19,556 nucleotides of DNA, from positions 1-19,556 of the forward strand of contig DANZ01000130.1 of assembly GCA_002501695.1 (NCBI GenBank), read 5' to 3'. This DNA comes from Methanolobus sp. UBA474. Lineage in GTDB: Archaea; Halobacteriota; Methanosarcinia; Methanosarcinales; Methanosarcinaceae. A model generated the notes under the pieces. It was not told the DNA's origin. It worked only from the letters and a program-made list of their open reading frames with translations, and made no database searches. Positions 1 to 7,453 of the stretch are shown one piece after another. The position numbers and the translations under genes were made by a program. How positions within the stretch are numbered: position 1 is the first letter of the stretch; each line of letters begins with the position of its first letter.

Positions 1-303
1 ACATGGGGGTACCGCGTTATAGAAACGATTGGCACAAAGATCACAGAACTCACTCCTACAAGAGGTTTCTCCGCTGAGTTTGCAACCGCATCGGTTGTGG
101 TGTTGCACAGCTATATCTCTCTGCCTATCTCAACCACACATACACTGGTAGGCTCCGTTATAGGCGTGGGGCTGGCAGGAGGACTTGCAGCGGTTGATTT
201 AAGTGTTATAGGGAAGATAGCTCTGTCCTGGATAGTCACTGTGCCTGTGGCAGCATTGACATCTGCTCTGATATTTATAGGACTTATGGGAGTCGGAATA
301 TGA
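1..303 (+). CDS. PiT-family inorganic phosphate permease, C-terminal part (5' end outside window)
   Basis: The reading frame is open from base 1 and ends at TGA 301-303, so this is the last 100 residues of a longer protein. The visible part has the conserved C-terminal half-repeat of PiT transporters: a GYRVIET-x-G-x-KITELTP segment, a hydrophobic stretch, then the signature LPISTTHTLVGSVIGVGLA, and a final membrane helix. PiT proteins are integral membrane symporters that take up phosphate (or metal phosphate) with H+ or Na+. The stop overlaps the start of the next gene by 4 bases (ATGA), so the two are almost certainly co-translated. An ATG-like start within the fragment at 97 is not the real start, because the family similarity continues upstream of it. 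Confidence 0.93.
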   Translation, partial: TWGYRVIETIGTKITELTPTRGFSAEFATASVVVLHSYISLPISTTHTLVGSVIGVGLAGGLAAVDLSVIGKIALSWIVTVPVAALTSALIFIGLMGVGI

Positions 304-989
304 AAAAGGAATACATTCGCTCGGTTTTGAGCATATTTGCAAGTTCACCGTTCAAGCCACTGTGCATGCACGCTAACAAGGGCGGAGACTGCGTAAGAAA
401 GTTAAGCGAAGCTGTCCATGCATTCTGTGAGGGAGACATGGAAAAGGTCAATCAGCTTAACGCTGAGATAGATGTCATTGAGCACGAGGCGGATGTCATC
501 AAGCAGACCATAAGAGGTGAACTCTCTTCTTCTATAATGCTTCCTGTACATGCCACTGATCTGTTAAACTTCCTCAAACCGCAGGACTCCATATCAGATG
601 ACGCCCAGGAAGCCTCTTACTGGCTCACATTGCGCAGGTTCGATGCGTCACCGGAGATACGTGCCGGATTCCGGGAACTGATGGCAAGGACACTTGCGAC
701 TGTCGAGCACTATGAGAAACTGGTTGACACCCTTAGCGAACTGCTTGAATCCTCTTTCAGTAAAAGGGATGTCGAAGATACCCTTGCGTTGGTGATGGAA
801 GTTGAGGAAATGGAGCATCAGGTTGACGTTATTGAAAAGGAGCTGATGAGGACAGTTTTCCGGAGTGAGGATGTGCTTGGGGGCGTGGGTGTTTTCCACC
901 TGTCGCGCCTGGTCATGAACATTGGCAGCATCGCAGACAAAGCGGAGCACGCTGCTGACAGGCTGAGGACCATGATCCTGAGAAGGTGA
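300..989 (+). CDS. DUF47 / TIGR00153 PhoU-like protein, PiT accessory protein
   Basis: This 229-residue protein is charged and helical with no membrane segment, as expected for the DUF47 (PF01865, TIGR00153) relatives of PhoU. It has the family-type beginning (residues 10-30, FASSPFKPLCMHANKG) and two heptad-rich halves with E/D-rich helices such as NAEIDVIEHEADVIKQ and EVEEMEHQVDVIEKE, the repeated E-x-x-A/V-D pattern that in PhoU proteins binds metal. Its ATG overlaps the stop of the phosphate permease by 4 bases. In many genomes this pair forms an operon in which the DUF47 protein is thought to control the low-affinity PiT transporter. The family and partnership are secure. The exact regulatory role is inferred from context. 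Confidence 0.9.
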   Translation: MKKEYIRSVLSIFASSPFKPLCMHANKGGDCVRKLSEAVHAFCEGDMEKVNQLNAEIDVIEHEADVIKQTIRGELSSSIMLPVHATDLLNFLKPQDSISDDAQEASYWLTLRRFDASPEIRAGFRELMARTLATVEHYEKLVDTLSELLESSFSKRDVEDTLALVMEVEEMEHQVDVIEKELMRTVFRSEDVLGGVGVFHLSRLVMNIGSIADKAEHAADRLRTMILRR

Positions 990-1002
990 TCCTCTTTCAT
1001 TT

Positions 1003-2451
1003 TTATTTGTGAAGATTACCATCCTCGTTCATCTTCTGGAGCAATTCTATTACAGAATAGGATGCACGGGTAATTCCCATGCTGCGGCTGTCGGTATCGG
1101 TACCTGCTACATAGAGATTATTGATAGGTGTCCTTGCATCCGCGAAATACCCGTTAATGGTAACTGCAGCCTTTTCAGGAATGGTGATCTGCTCGTGCTT
1201 CATCTGTATATGGTCTTCAATACGGGGGATGGCATGATATATGGTCTCATAGGCCGTTTTGATCTCTGAGCTCTCGCTCGTTCCTTCTTTGATGATGAAG
1301 GAGAAGCCCACAAGCTGCTTACCCTTGGGTGCAAGGGATGCATCGTAGTTGCTTATAGGCATTGCCCAGTAGGGATGGTTCTTGAACCATATCTCTGATC
1401 CGATGTAATTGAATTCCTCCATCATAGAATCCAGACCGAGCCATACCGTAAGGCTCCGTGAATGGTCTACGCCTTTAAGTTCATCTACATATGAACTTGG
1501 AAGTGTTTCCACCATGCGAGGCAGGTCCGTAACAAAGCCTGTGTAAACGACAGTATTTGCGTAGTATGTCTCATCCGCTTCAACGCCGATGACCTTGCCG
1601 TTGGTGGTGAGTATTTTCCTGACCTCGCAACCGGTCCTTATCTCCACGCTCTTTGGGAGGGAGAACAGCAGTGCATTGAGGAGTGATTTCAGTCCTTTTC
1701 TCGGGTATCCCTGTGAGTAGCTGACCTTATTGGTCGCAAGCCTTCCAAGGGATGTGAGCGGCTTGGATGCCTTGTTCATCCTTGCCTGCAGAGATGTATG
1801 CAGATTGGATGATAATATGGATTTGAGGACGGGCTCAGTTTGAGGCTTTTCATAAGCCTTCATTATATTCTCCATCTGCTCCTGGGGAACGTTGTCCCTT
1901 ACAAAACTGCTGCCTGACAGGATCCTCTGAGCAGATGTCTGCTTCATATCCCTTCCCGAGAGGAAGTATGATATCGCATCCACGAAATCATAGGTGTCCT
2001 TTGAAAGATTGTCAGGGACGAACTCGTACACGGACTGTTTTGAGAGATCGATACCGAATGTGGAGAGCGTCAGGGCTTTAGTGATAGCCTGTGAGATAAC
2101 GATCCTGTCCTTTCTGGGAAGTACGTCGAACGTGACGAAGTCTCTTACATTTGAAGGAACTTTCAGGAACTGGTCTTCAGTCCTTACATAATAATGCCCG
2201 TAGTCCTCAAAGACCGGCATATAATCAAAGTAATTATCCATCAGCCTTCTCAGCGGTCCAACTTCAAGATGAGTGATAGCGTGTGCGCCTGTATCCACCT
2301 GAAAGCCGTCCACCACATAGCTGTTGCAGTTTCCGCCTACAAAATTGCTTTTTTCAAGAACGAGTACTTTGTTACCGTGTTTTGAGAGCGTGAGTGCGGA
2401 CAGCAGGCCGCTTATACCTGCACCCACAACTATAACATCATATTTTTCCAT
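1003..2451 (-). CDS. FAD-dependent oxidoreductase of the phytoene desaturase (CrtI-like, COG1233) type
   Basis: This 482-residue protein begins with a dinucleotide-binding Rossmann fold: DVIVVGAGISGLLSALTLSK (G-x-G-x-x-G) followed by LVLEKSNFVGGNCNSY, the acidic-residue and GG motif typical of CrtI, amine-oxidase and geranylgeranyl-reductase relatives. Near the C-terminus, NNLYVAGTDTDSRSMGITRASYS is the second FAD contact of CrtI-type enzymes. It has no signal peptide. A GAGGGG ribosome site lies 5 bases before the ATG. It ends 13 bases from the convergent DUF47 gene and starts 46 bases downstream of purC on the same strand, so it may be co-transcribed with purC. The substrate is unknown: an isoprenoid (polyprenyl or archaeal lipid, methanophenazine side chain) is a fair guess, but nothing in the sequence fixes it. 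Confidence 0.82.
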   Translation of the reverse strand: MEKYDVIVVGAGISGLLSALTLSKHGNKVLVLEKSNFVGGNCNSYVVDGFQVDTGAHAITHLEVGPLRRLMDNYFDYMPVFEDYGHYYVRTEDQFLKVPSNVRDFVTFDVLPRKDRIVISQAITKALTLSTFGIDLSKQSVYEFVPDNLSKDTYDFVDAISYFLSGRDMKQTSAQRILSGSSFVRDNVPQEQMENIMKAYEKPQTEPVLKSILSSNLHTSLQARMNKASKPLTSLGRLATNKVSYSQGYPRKGLKSLLNALLFSLPKSVEIRTGCEVRKILTTNGKVIGVEADETYYANTVVYTGFVTDLPRMVETLPSSYVDELKGVDHSRSLTVWLGLDSMMEEFNYIGSEIWFKNHPYWAMPISNYDASLAPKGKQLVGFSFIIKEGTSESSEIKTAYETIYHAIPRIEDHIQMKHEQITIPEKAAVTINGYFADARTPINNLYVAGTDTDSRSMGITRASYSVIELLQKMNEDGNLHK

Positions 2452-2497
2452 CCTTTCCCCTCAGAATGCGTGTAAGATGTAGATAATGAAGGAAATA

Positions 2498-3211
2498 TCA
2501 CTCGAATATTTCCGGTACTATGCGCCTTGCGACTTCCTCATATGCCTTTGAAAGGTCTCCCTTGTCAAAGCGGAATATATCCTTGTCCATGGACTTCCCT
2601 GTGCTCTTGTCCCAGAGCCTGCAGGTATCGCATGATATCTCGTCGGCCAGTACGATCTCTCCATCCTTCCTTCCGAACTCGAGCTTGAAATCCGGAAGCA
2701 TGAACCCCTTTGAGTCCAGGTACTTTACAAGGATGTCGTTGATCTTAAGGGCCATGGTACGTATAATGGCTATCTCCTCATATGTGGCAATTCCCATCGC
2801 AACGGCAATATCCTCGTTGAGCATTGGGTCGCCGTGCTCATCACTCTTGTAGTCCAGGACAATTACGGGCTTTTTGAACACAGTCCCTTCCTTTATAGGG
2901 TACTTGCGGGTAATGGAACCGGCTGCTATGTTACGAGGTATGACCTCTATGAGTATTATCTCAACAGCATCGATAAGCATTTCTGTATCGGACACCATGC
3001 CTATATAGTGGGTCTTGATGCCCTCTTCTTCAAGCATCTCAAATATCTTTCTTGATATCTGGGCATTGTAATATCCTTTTTTAGCAGCTTCGCTCTTCTT
3101 CTTACCGTCGAATGCTGTCAGGCTGTCTCTGAACTGTGCGATGAGTTGAGTGGGATCATCGGTCTTATAGATGGTCTTTGCCTTTCCGGAGTACAATTGT
3201 TCTTTCTTCAT
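2498..3211 (-). CDS. purC: Phosphoribosylaminoimidazole-succinocarboxamide synthase (SAICAR synthetase)
   Basis: This 237-residue protein has the usual length for the prokaryotic enzyme, which joins CAIR and aspartate using ATP in purine synthesis in the cytoplasm. The N-terminal LYSGKAKTIYKT ATP-binding loop, the region FRDSLTAFDGKKK, the signature LPDFKLEFG and the motif ADEISCDTCRLWD are all in place. The signature position usually occupied by proline in ISPDTCR is cysteine here. The ATG follows AGGGGTGATGCT, that is GGGGT with six bases to the start, a spacing worth comparing with the two ATT-start candidates in this window. It is divergent from nikR across about 160 AT-rich bases and is probably transcribed with the downstream FAD oxidoreductase. 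Confidence 0.95.
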   Translation of the reverse strand: MKKEQLYSGKAKTIYKTDDPTQLIAQFRDSLTAFDGKKKSEAAKKGYYNAQISRKIFEMLEEEGIKTHYIGMVSDTEMLIDAVEIILIEVIPRNIAAGSITRKYPIKEGTVFKKPVIVLDYKSDEHGDPMLNEDIAVAMGIATYEEIAIIRTMALKINDILVKYLDSKGFMLPDFKLEFGRKDGEIVLADEISCDTCRLWDKSTGKSMDKDIFRFDKGDLSKAYEEVARRIVPEIFE

Positions 3212-3284
3212 AGCATCACCCCTCTAGGTATTTTATATTTTAATGCTTTATGCTTGATATCGTATAACTATTTATGTCTTAATT

Positions 3285-3318
3285 TATGTATTACACGTAG
3301 TACTATATGTTATTACAC
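3285..3318. promoter_or_regulatory. Direct repeat TATGT(T)ATTACAC in the purC/nikR divergent promoter region
   Basis: TATGTATTACAC at 3285-3296 recurs as TATGTTATTACAC at 3306-3318. The copies begin 21 bases apart, which is two helical turns, so both would face the same side of the DNA. The region is AT-rich with TATA-like stretches for both directions (ATAAATAG on the minus strand around 3270; CTATATGTTA on the plus strand near 3303). The position suggests an operator for nikR, purC or both. NikR autoregulation is possible, but the repeat does not resemble the E. coli GTATGA-N16-TCATAC site. Confidence 0.4.
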
Positions 3319-3373
3319 TATACAAGTTATTATTATTTCAGACTAATACGGATCATTTAAGGTGAATTCAACA

Positions 3374-3796
3374 ATGGACCAGGAACTTATGCGCATAGGT
3401 GTCTCGCTTCCGGAAAACCTTCTCACGAAATTTGACGGGATCATCGAAAAAAGAGGTTATTCATCAAGGTCTGAAGGCATAAGGGATGCTATCAGGAACT
3501 ATATCACCCATTACGAATGGATGAGCGATGTGAAAGGCAGGCGGGTGGGCACGATCACACTGATATATGACCATACCAAGCGTGGGCTGTCCAGTGCCCT
3601 GACAGACATCCAGCACGATCACTCCCATCTTATCAAATCAGCTATACACATCCATCTCGACCATGACAACTGTCTTGAGGTCATCATCCTTGACGGTGAA
3701 GGTGAGGAAGTAAAGACCGTTGCCGAGAATATAATGTCCCTCAAGGGTGTTACCTACGTAAAGCTCAATACTGCCCTGCCTACCGAAAGCCTATAA
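3374..3796 (+). CDS. nikR: Nickel-responsive regulator NikR
   Basis: This is a ribbon-helix-helix DNA-binding domain (MRIGVSLPENLLTKFD, then GYSSRSEGIRDAIRNYI) followed by an ACT-like metal-binding domain. In the 140-residue form started here, the four high-affinity Ni(II) ligands of E. coli NikR (His76, His87, His89, Cys95) match His81, His92, His94 and Cys100 with the same spacing, so nickel sensing should be intact. I chose ATG 3374 because GGTGA (3361-3365) lies 8 bases upstream. An in-frame GTG at 3362 overlaps that ribosome site. Methanogens need nickel for F430, CODH/ACS and hydrogenases, which fits a dedicated regulator. Its 3' end overlaps the convergent ArsR-type gene by 6 bases. 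Confidence 0.95.
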   Translation: MDQELMRIGVSLPENLLTKFDGIIEKRGYSSRSEGIRDAIRNYITHYEWMSDVKGRRVGTITLIYDHTKRGLSSALTDIQHDHSHLIKSAIHIHLDHDNCLEVIILDGEGEEVKTVAENIMSLKGVTYVKLNTALPTESL

Positions 3797-4162
3797 TTCC
3801 CTCTGGAATCTCTCATTAATGGAATACTCTATGGTCTGCAAAAGGGCTCTTCCGAAATCTGTAAGGTAATAGGTCTGGAAGTTCCTCTCTCTTTTAGATT
3901 CCACCAGGTTCGCATCCTTGAGCAGCTTAAGGTGATATGAGAGTGCAGAATGCTTGTAGTCGGTTATTTCCACAAGCACACACACGCAAAGCTCGCTGAC
4001 TTCCAGGGCCCTGAGGATATGTATTCTCACAGGGTCGGACAACACTTTAAAAATTGACACTAAGGGGCCTACGTCCTCCTGCATTGCCTCATGGACCTTT
4101 ACGGTCACATTATCGGGAAGGATATAAGGCTCCGGGCATTCTGCAGTTGGTTCGACTTTCAT
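3791..4162 (-). CDS. ArsR/SmtB-family metalloregulator (CxC arsenic-type sensor motif)
   Basis: This is a small winged-helix protein, 123 residues from ATG 4162. The core LVSIFKVLSDPVRIHILRAL, the recognition helix around KHSALSYHLKLLKDANLV and the wing YYLTDFGR are typical of ArsR/SmtB repressors. The sequence SELCVCVL matches the ELCVC-x-L motif of E. coli ArsR, whose two cysteines (here Cys59 and Cys61) bind As(III) or Sb(III), and another cysteine is near the N-terminus (Cys9). A longer in-frame GTG start at 4207 exists but has no better ribosome site. Its stop (CTA on the plus strand, 3791-3793) is read as a leucine codon of nikR on the other strand. Its targets are not visible in the window. 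Confidence 0.88.
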   Translation of the reverse strand: MKVEPTAECPEPYILPDNVTVKVHEAMQEDVGPLVSIFKVLSDPVRIHILRALEVSELCVCVLVEITDYKHSALSYHLKLLKDANLVESKRERNFQTYYLTDFGRALLQTIEYSINERFQREL

Positions 4163-4226
4163 TACTTGGTTATTGTTCTTGTGGGTTAATAAGTTTTGTA
4201 ATAACACAGGGTGAGATCAGGAAAAC

Positions 4227-4403
4227 TTAGTTGAGGCCCTTGGTATTAAATAAAGGAGCGTACTTCTTGTCACTGGACTCTATGTGATTGACAAGCCATT
4301 CATTGAGGAAGTTCATCAGTTCATAACTGAGCCCTGCTTTCCCGTTTTCATAGTCCTTCTTGAACCTGCTTACCTGTTCTATGAAATTGTCATGCTGTAT
4401 TTG
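4227..4403 (-). pseudogene. Bacteriohemerythrin remnant (C-terminal fragment, no start)
   Basis: Reading the minus strand from 4403 gives 58 codons ending in TAA (4227-4229). The translation runs QIQHDNFIEQV, then RFKKDYENGKAGLSYELMNF, then LNEWLVNHIESSDKKYAPLF. This is the C-terminal half of a bacterial/archaeal hemerythrin, the four-helix O2-binding diiron protein. It keeps the equivalents of ligands His77 (in QHD) and of His101 and Asp106 (H-x4-D in NHIESSD). The break falls just before His77, so His25, His54, Glu58 and His73 are missing. An in-frame TGA (4404-4406) sits directly upstream and there is no early ATG, so it cannot make a working protein. Bases 4404-4450 show no recognisable N-terminal half in any frame I checked. 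Confidence 0.8.
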
Positions 4404-4708
4404 TCAGACCAGATCACTAATGCCATATTGGCCACCACATTTAATTTAAAATATAATTATAAATGTATATTGGTACTATTTTGGCTTATTTCTGCAGTCT
4501 ATATTGAGCAACAACACAAATTCCACTGTCCTGTAGCCTATATAGTTCCTTTTCAAAACAACTAAGTATCCATTCTCCTTATTACAGTCGTGGCGCAGAA
4601 CGTTAGATCATATGATACGATCGAATTACCTCATCCCACCTTACTCATATTTTGTACTTCATGCCTGCGCCACTAACCCCCTTAGGATCATATGTAGATC
4701 ATGGTCTT
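4404..4708. other. Non-coding stretch between the hemerythrin remnant and the P-type ATPase
   Basis: These 305 bases contain no convincing gene; the open frames on the plus strand here lack family features. The first part is very AT-rich (around 4438-4475, runs of TTTAAATTAAA/ATATAATTATAAATGTATATT), which looks like an old promoter for the minus-strand hemerythrin gene. The second part (4590-4694) holds the repeat element listed separately. The ATPase transcript should end in this region. Confidence 0.6.
4590..4694. repeat. Paired inverted and direct repeats downstream of the ATPase gene
   Basis: GTGGCGCAG (4590-4598) is the exact reverse complement of CTGCGCCAC (4665-4673). Each arm is followed within 4 to 8 bases by a copy of a direct repeat: TTAGATCATATG at 4603-4614 and TTAGGATCATATG at 4682-4694. 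The inverted arms could fold the 3' end of the ATPase transcript into a 9-base-pair stem with a 66-base loop. The combination of one inverted and one direct pair is not that of a simple terminator. No transposase or target duplication is seen. Confidence 0.5.
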
Positions 4709-7453
4709 TCACTCCACGTCCCGCACAGCAACCTTAATTCCCTCTGCAAAGAGCAGCGTCACAAAAGCGACTCCAAGCGGCAGCAGCCAGTCCAGAGGAG
4801 TGAGCGGTACAAGCTCAAATATGTCGCTCAGGAAAGGGATGTACATTGCAGCAACCGTCAGCAGGACCGTGCCCAGCACACCCACTACCATCAGTTTGTT
4901 GCTGAATATGCCTATCTTTGTTATGGGCTCCTCAAGGGACCTGAAGGAAAAAGGTATGAAAAGTATCATGCTGACAATGGTCGCAAATGTAAGGGTCCTT
5001 GCCATTGTGGTGTTCCCTGCAGGGTCATTGGACACAAATACAAGAAAGGCAGACGAAGCCATTACGGCAGCCATGCTTACCATGATGATCACATTCCTTT
5101 TCTTCAGCAGGCTCTCATTGGGATCACGGGGCGGCTGATCCATTATCCTTTCCCTTGCGGGATCAAGGCCAAGGGCAATGGCAGGCATTATCTCATCGAA
5201 CATATTGATGAACAGTATCTGCAATGCAAGCAGGGGTATAAGCTCAAATCCAAGCAGTATGAGGCCCAGCATTATAAGCGTGACCTCTGTGAAATTCCTG
5301 GAGATCAGGTAGGTCGTGAACTTCTCTATATTTTCGTAAATGGACCTGCCTCTTTTAACTGCTTCCACGATAGTGGCGAAATTGTCATCCTGTAGCACCA
5401 TGAGGCTGGACTGCTGCGCCACGTCAGTTCCGTTGAGCCCCATTGCCACCCCGATATCGGCCTTCCTTAAAGCCGGCGCGTCGTTAACGCCATCTCCTGT
5501 CATTGCGACGATCTCCCCGTTCTTCTGCAGGGCTTTAACTATCCTCAGCTTCTGCTCAGGCATGGTCCTTGCATAAACATTGATCCTGGCAGCTACCTTT
5601 TCAAACTCCTCATCGTTAAGTTCGTCAAGCTCAGACCCTGTTACAGCGCAGTCTGCGATAATGCGCTGCACTTTTTTATCACTCTCAGTCCCCGGTCCGG
5701 TGTCTGACTGGCAGGTATCCACATTACCCAAAAGGCCGACATGCCTGGCTATGGCCTTGGCGGTATCCGGGTTATCACCTGTTATCATCATCACCTTGAT
5801 GCCGGCTTTATGGGCGATCTCCACAGCTTCTTTTACCTCGTCCCTCGGGGGATCTATCATGCCGATAAGCCCTAAAAATGTCATGCCCTGCTCAAGATCC
5901 TCTTTGGAAGGGTCTCCGGGATGCTCGTTACACGCAACTCCGAGAACGCGGTATGCTGATGAGGCCATCTCCTGGTTCACCTCAAGTATATTCCTGCGCT
6001 CACTCTCATTCATTTCAGCAACCTTGCTGTCCTTCTCTATATGGGAGCAGCGCTTAAGGACATACTCCGGAGCCCCTTTTGTGAAGGAGATCCTTCCTTT
6101 CTCATGGCTATGTATGGTCGTCATGAGCTTCCTCTCGGAGGTAAATGCGATCTCATCGATCAGAGGATACTCTTTCTCAAGCTCATTCTTCCATAACCCT
6201 GCCTTTGCAGCCACAACCACCAAGGCTATCTCAGTGGGATCTCCCACCGTATCCCATTTCCCCTCTCTTTTTTCAAGGGACGAGGTGTTACATAATGCCA
6301 CAGCCCTGAGCAGCTTGATCGCAGTGTCGTGCTTGTCTATATCCGTCTTCTCTCCTTTTCTGAGGAACTCTCCCTCCGGCATGTATCCTGAGCCGCTTAT
6401 TTCAAAGGTCCGCCCGCTGACAAACATCCTCTCGGCAGTCATCTCGTTCTTAGTAAGTGTTCCTGTCTTATCGGTACAGATCACAGTAGTGGAACCTAAC
6501 GTTTCAACCGCCAGCATTTTGCGTATGATGGCATTATGCTGGGCCATCCGCCTCATTCCGAAAGCAAGCGTGATGGTCATAATAAGCGGTAGCCCCTGAG
6601 GTACCGATGCTACAGCCAGTGCAAGTGCGACCAGCAGGATCTCTGTGAGCGGGGCTCCTGAAAGCAGTCCCAGCACAAACGTGGTAAGAGAAGCAAGCAG
6701 CGCTACTACTGCAAGTCTCTTTGACAGGCTTGTAACCCTTTTCTGAAGGGGGGTCGGTTCATCCTCTACCTGTATAAGGCCTGCTATCTCCCCTATCTTA
6801 GTTCCCATCCCGGTGGAAACAACAACAGCCCTGCATTTTCCGTGGACTATCTGCGTACCTGCGAATATCCTGTCGCCTTCATCCTTCCATACGGGCTCAC
6901 TCTCTCCTGTAAGGGCAGCTTCCTCTATCCTCAGGCCATCAGACTTAAAGAGAATAGCATCTGCAGGAATATTATCTCCCATTTCAAGGACCAGTACATC
7001 CCCGGGCACGATCTCCCTTGTCTGAACGCTCCTGAGTTTTTTTTCCCTGAAGACCGCCGTCTCAGGCCTGATTATATCCTTTAACGACTCGATAGCTTTT
7101 TCCGCCCTGTACTCCTGGATGAACCCGAGCAAGACTACAAGAGTAATTATGAAAACTATTACCCAGAAGTTGATGACCTCGTTAGCCAGCAGGGATATGA
7201 TGGCTGCCGCTATAAGTACCCAAACGATGAAATCAGCGAACTGACTTTTGAATATATGCCAGGCTGTGGTCTTCTTTTTTTGTATCAGTTCGTTGTAACC
7301 GTACTCCAGGATCCTTTCAGCTACCTGTTGTTCTGTAAGTCCCTCTTCCGATGTCCCCAGCTCATCAAAGGTGTCCCTGACAGCCGGAAGATCCTCTTCA
7401 ACTACATTTCCCTCCAATACACTTTCCCCATAGAATGATTGAAGGATTAACAT
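4709..7453 (-). CDS. P-type (P2, Ca2+-ATPase-like) cation-transporting ATPase with altered M4/M6 ion-site residues
   Basis: At 914 residues this has the full length of a P2 ATPase. It has the actuator motif LTGES (181-185), the phosphorylation site DKTGT (Asp328), the nucleotide-domain KGAPEY (about 459), TGDGVNDAP (652-660) and about ten membrane segments. Overall it is closest to the SERCA/PMR1 group. The ion site differs: the M4 motif is PQGLP (Gln286) where SERCA has PEGLP (Glu309), and M6 reads NMFDE (750-754) where SERCA has NLVTD. The M5 ligands Asn720 and Glu723 match SERCA Asn768 and Glu771. The transported ion is therefore uncertain. Its ATG overlaps the stop of the PfkB gene by 7 bases, and no good ribosome site is seen, so translation is probably coupled. 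Confidence 0.93.
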   Translation of the reverse strand: MLILQSFYGESVLEGNVVEEDLPAVRDTFDELGTSEEGLTEQQVAERILEYGYNELIQKKKTTAWHIFKSQFADFIVWVLIAAAIISLLANEVINFWVIVFIITLVVLLGFIQEYRAEKAIESLKDIIRPETAVFREKKLRSVQTREIVPGDVLVLEMGDNIPADAILFKSDGLRIEEAALTGESEPVWKDEGDRIFAGTQIVHGKCRAVVVSTGMGTKIGEIAGLIQVEDEPTPLQKRVTSLSKRLAVVALLASLTTFVLGLLSGAPLTEILLVALALAVASVPQGLPLIMTITLAFGMRRMAQHNAIIRKMLAVETLGSTTVICTDKTGTLTKNEMTAERMFVSGRTFEISGSGYMPEGEFLRKGEKTDIDKHDTAIKLLRAVALCNTSSLEKREGKWDTVGDPTEIALVVVAAKAGLWKNELEKEYPLIDEIAFTSERKLMTTIHSHEKGRISFTKGAPEYVLKRCSHIEKDSKVAEMNESERRNILEVNQEMASSAYRVLGVACNEHPGDPSKEDLEQGMTFLGLIGMIDPPRDEVKEAVEIAHKAGIKVMMITGDNPDTAKAIARHVGLLGNVDTCQSDTGPGTESDKKVQRIIADCAVTGSELDELNDEEFEKVAARINVYARTMPEQKLRIVKALQKNGEIVAMTGDGVNDAPALRKADIGVAMGLNGTDVAQQSSLMVLQDDNFATIVEAVKRGRSIYENIEKFTTYLISRNFTEVTLIMLGLILLGFELIPLLALQILFINMFDEIMPAIALGLDPARERIMDQPPRDPNESLLKKRNVIIMVSMAAVMASSAFLVFVSNDPAGNTTMARTLTFATIVSMILFIPFSFRSLEEPITKIGIFSNKLMVVGVLGTVLLTVAAMYIPFLSDIFELVPLTPLDWLLPLGVAFVTLLFAEGIKVAVRDVE

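Noticed and set aside
4284..4565. 93-codon plus-strand frame
   Set aside because: It is the antisense of the hemerythrin remnant and the AT-rich region and has no recognisable features.
4652..6599. Long plus-strand open frames (247 and 339 codons among them) across the ATPase gene
   Set aside because: They lie antisense to a protein with complete P-type ATPase motifs, have low-complexity or cysteine/serine-rich translations and no ribosome sites.
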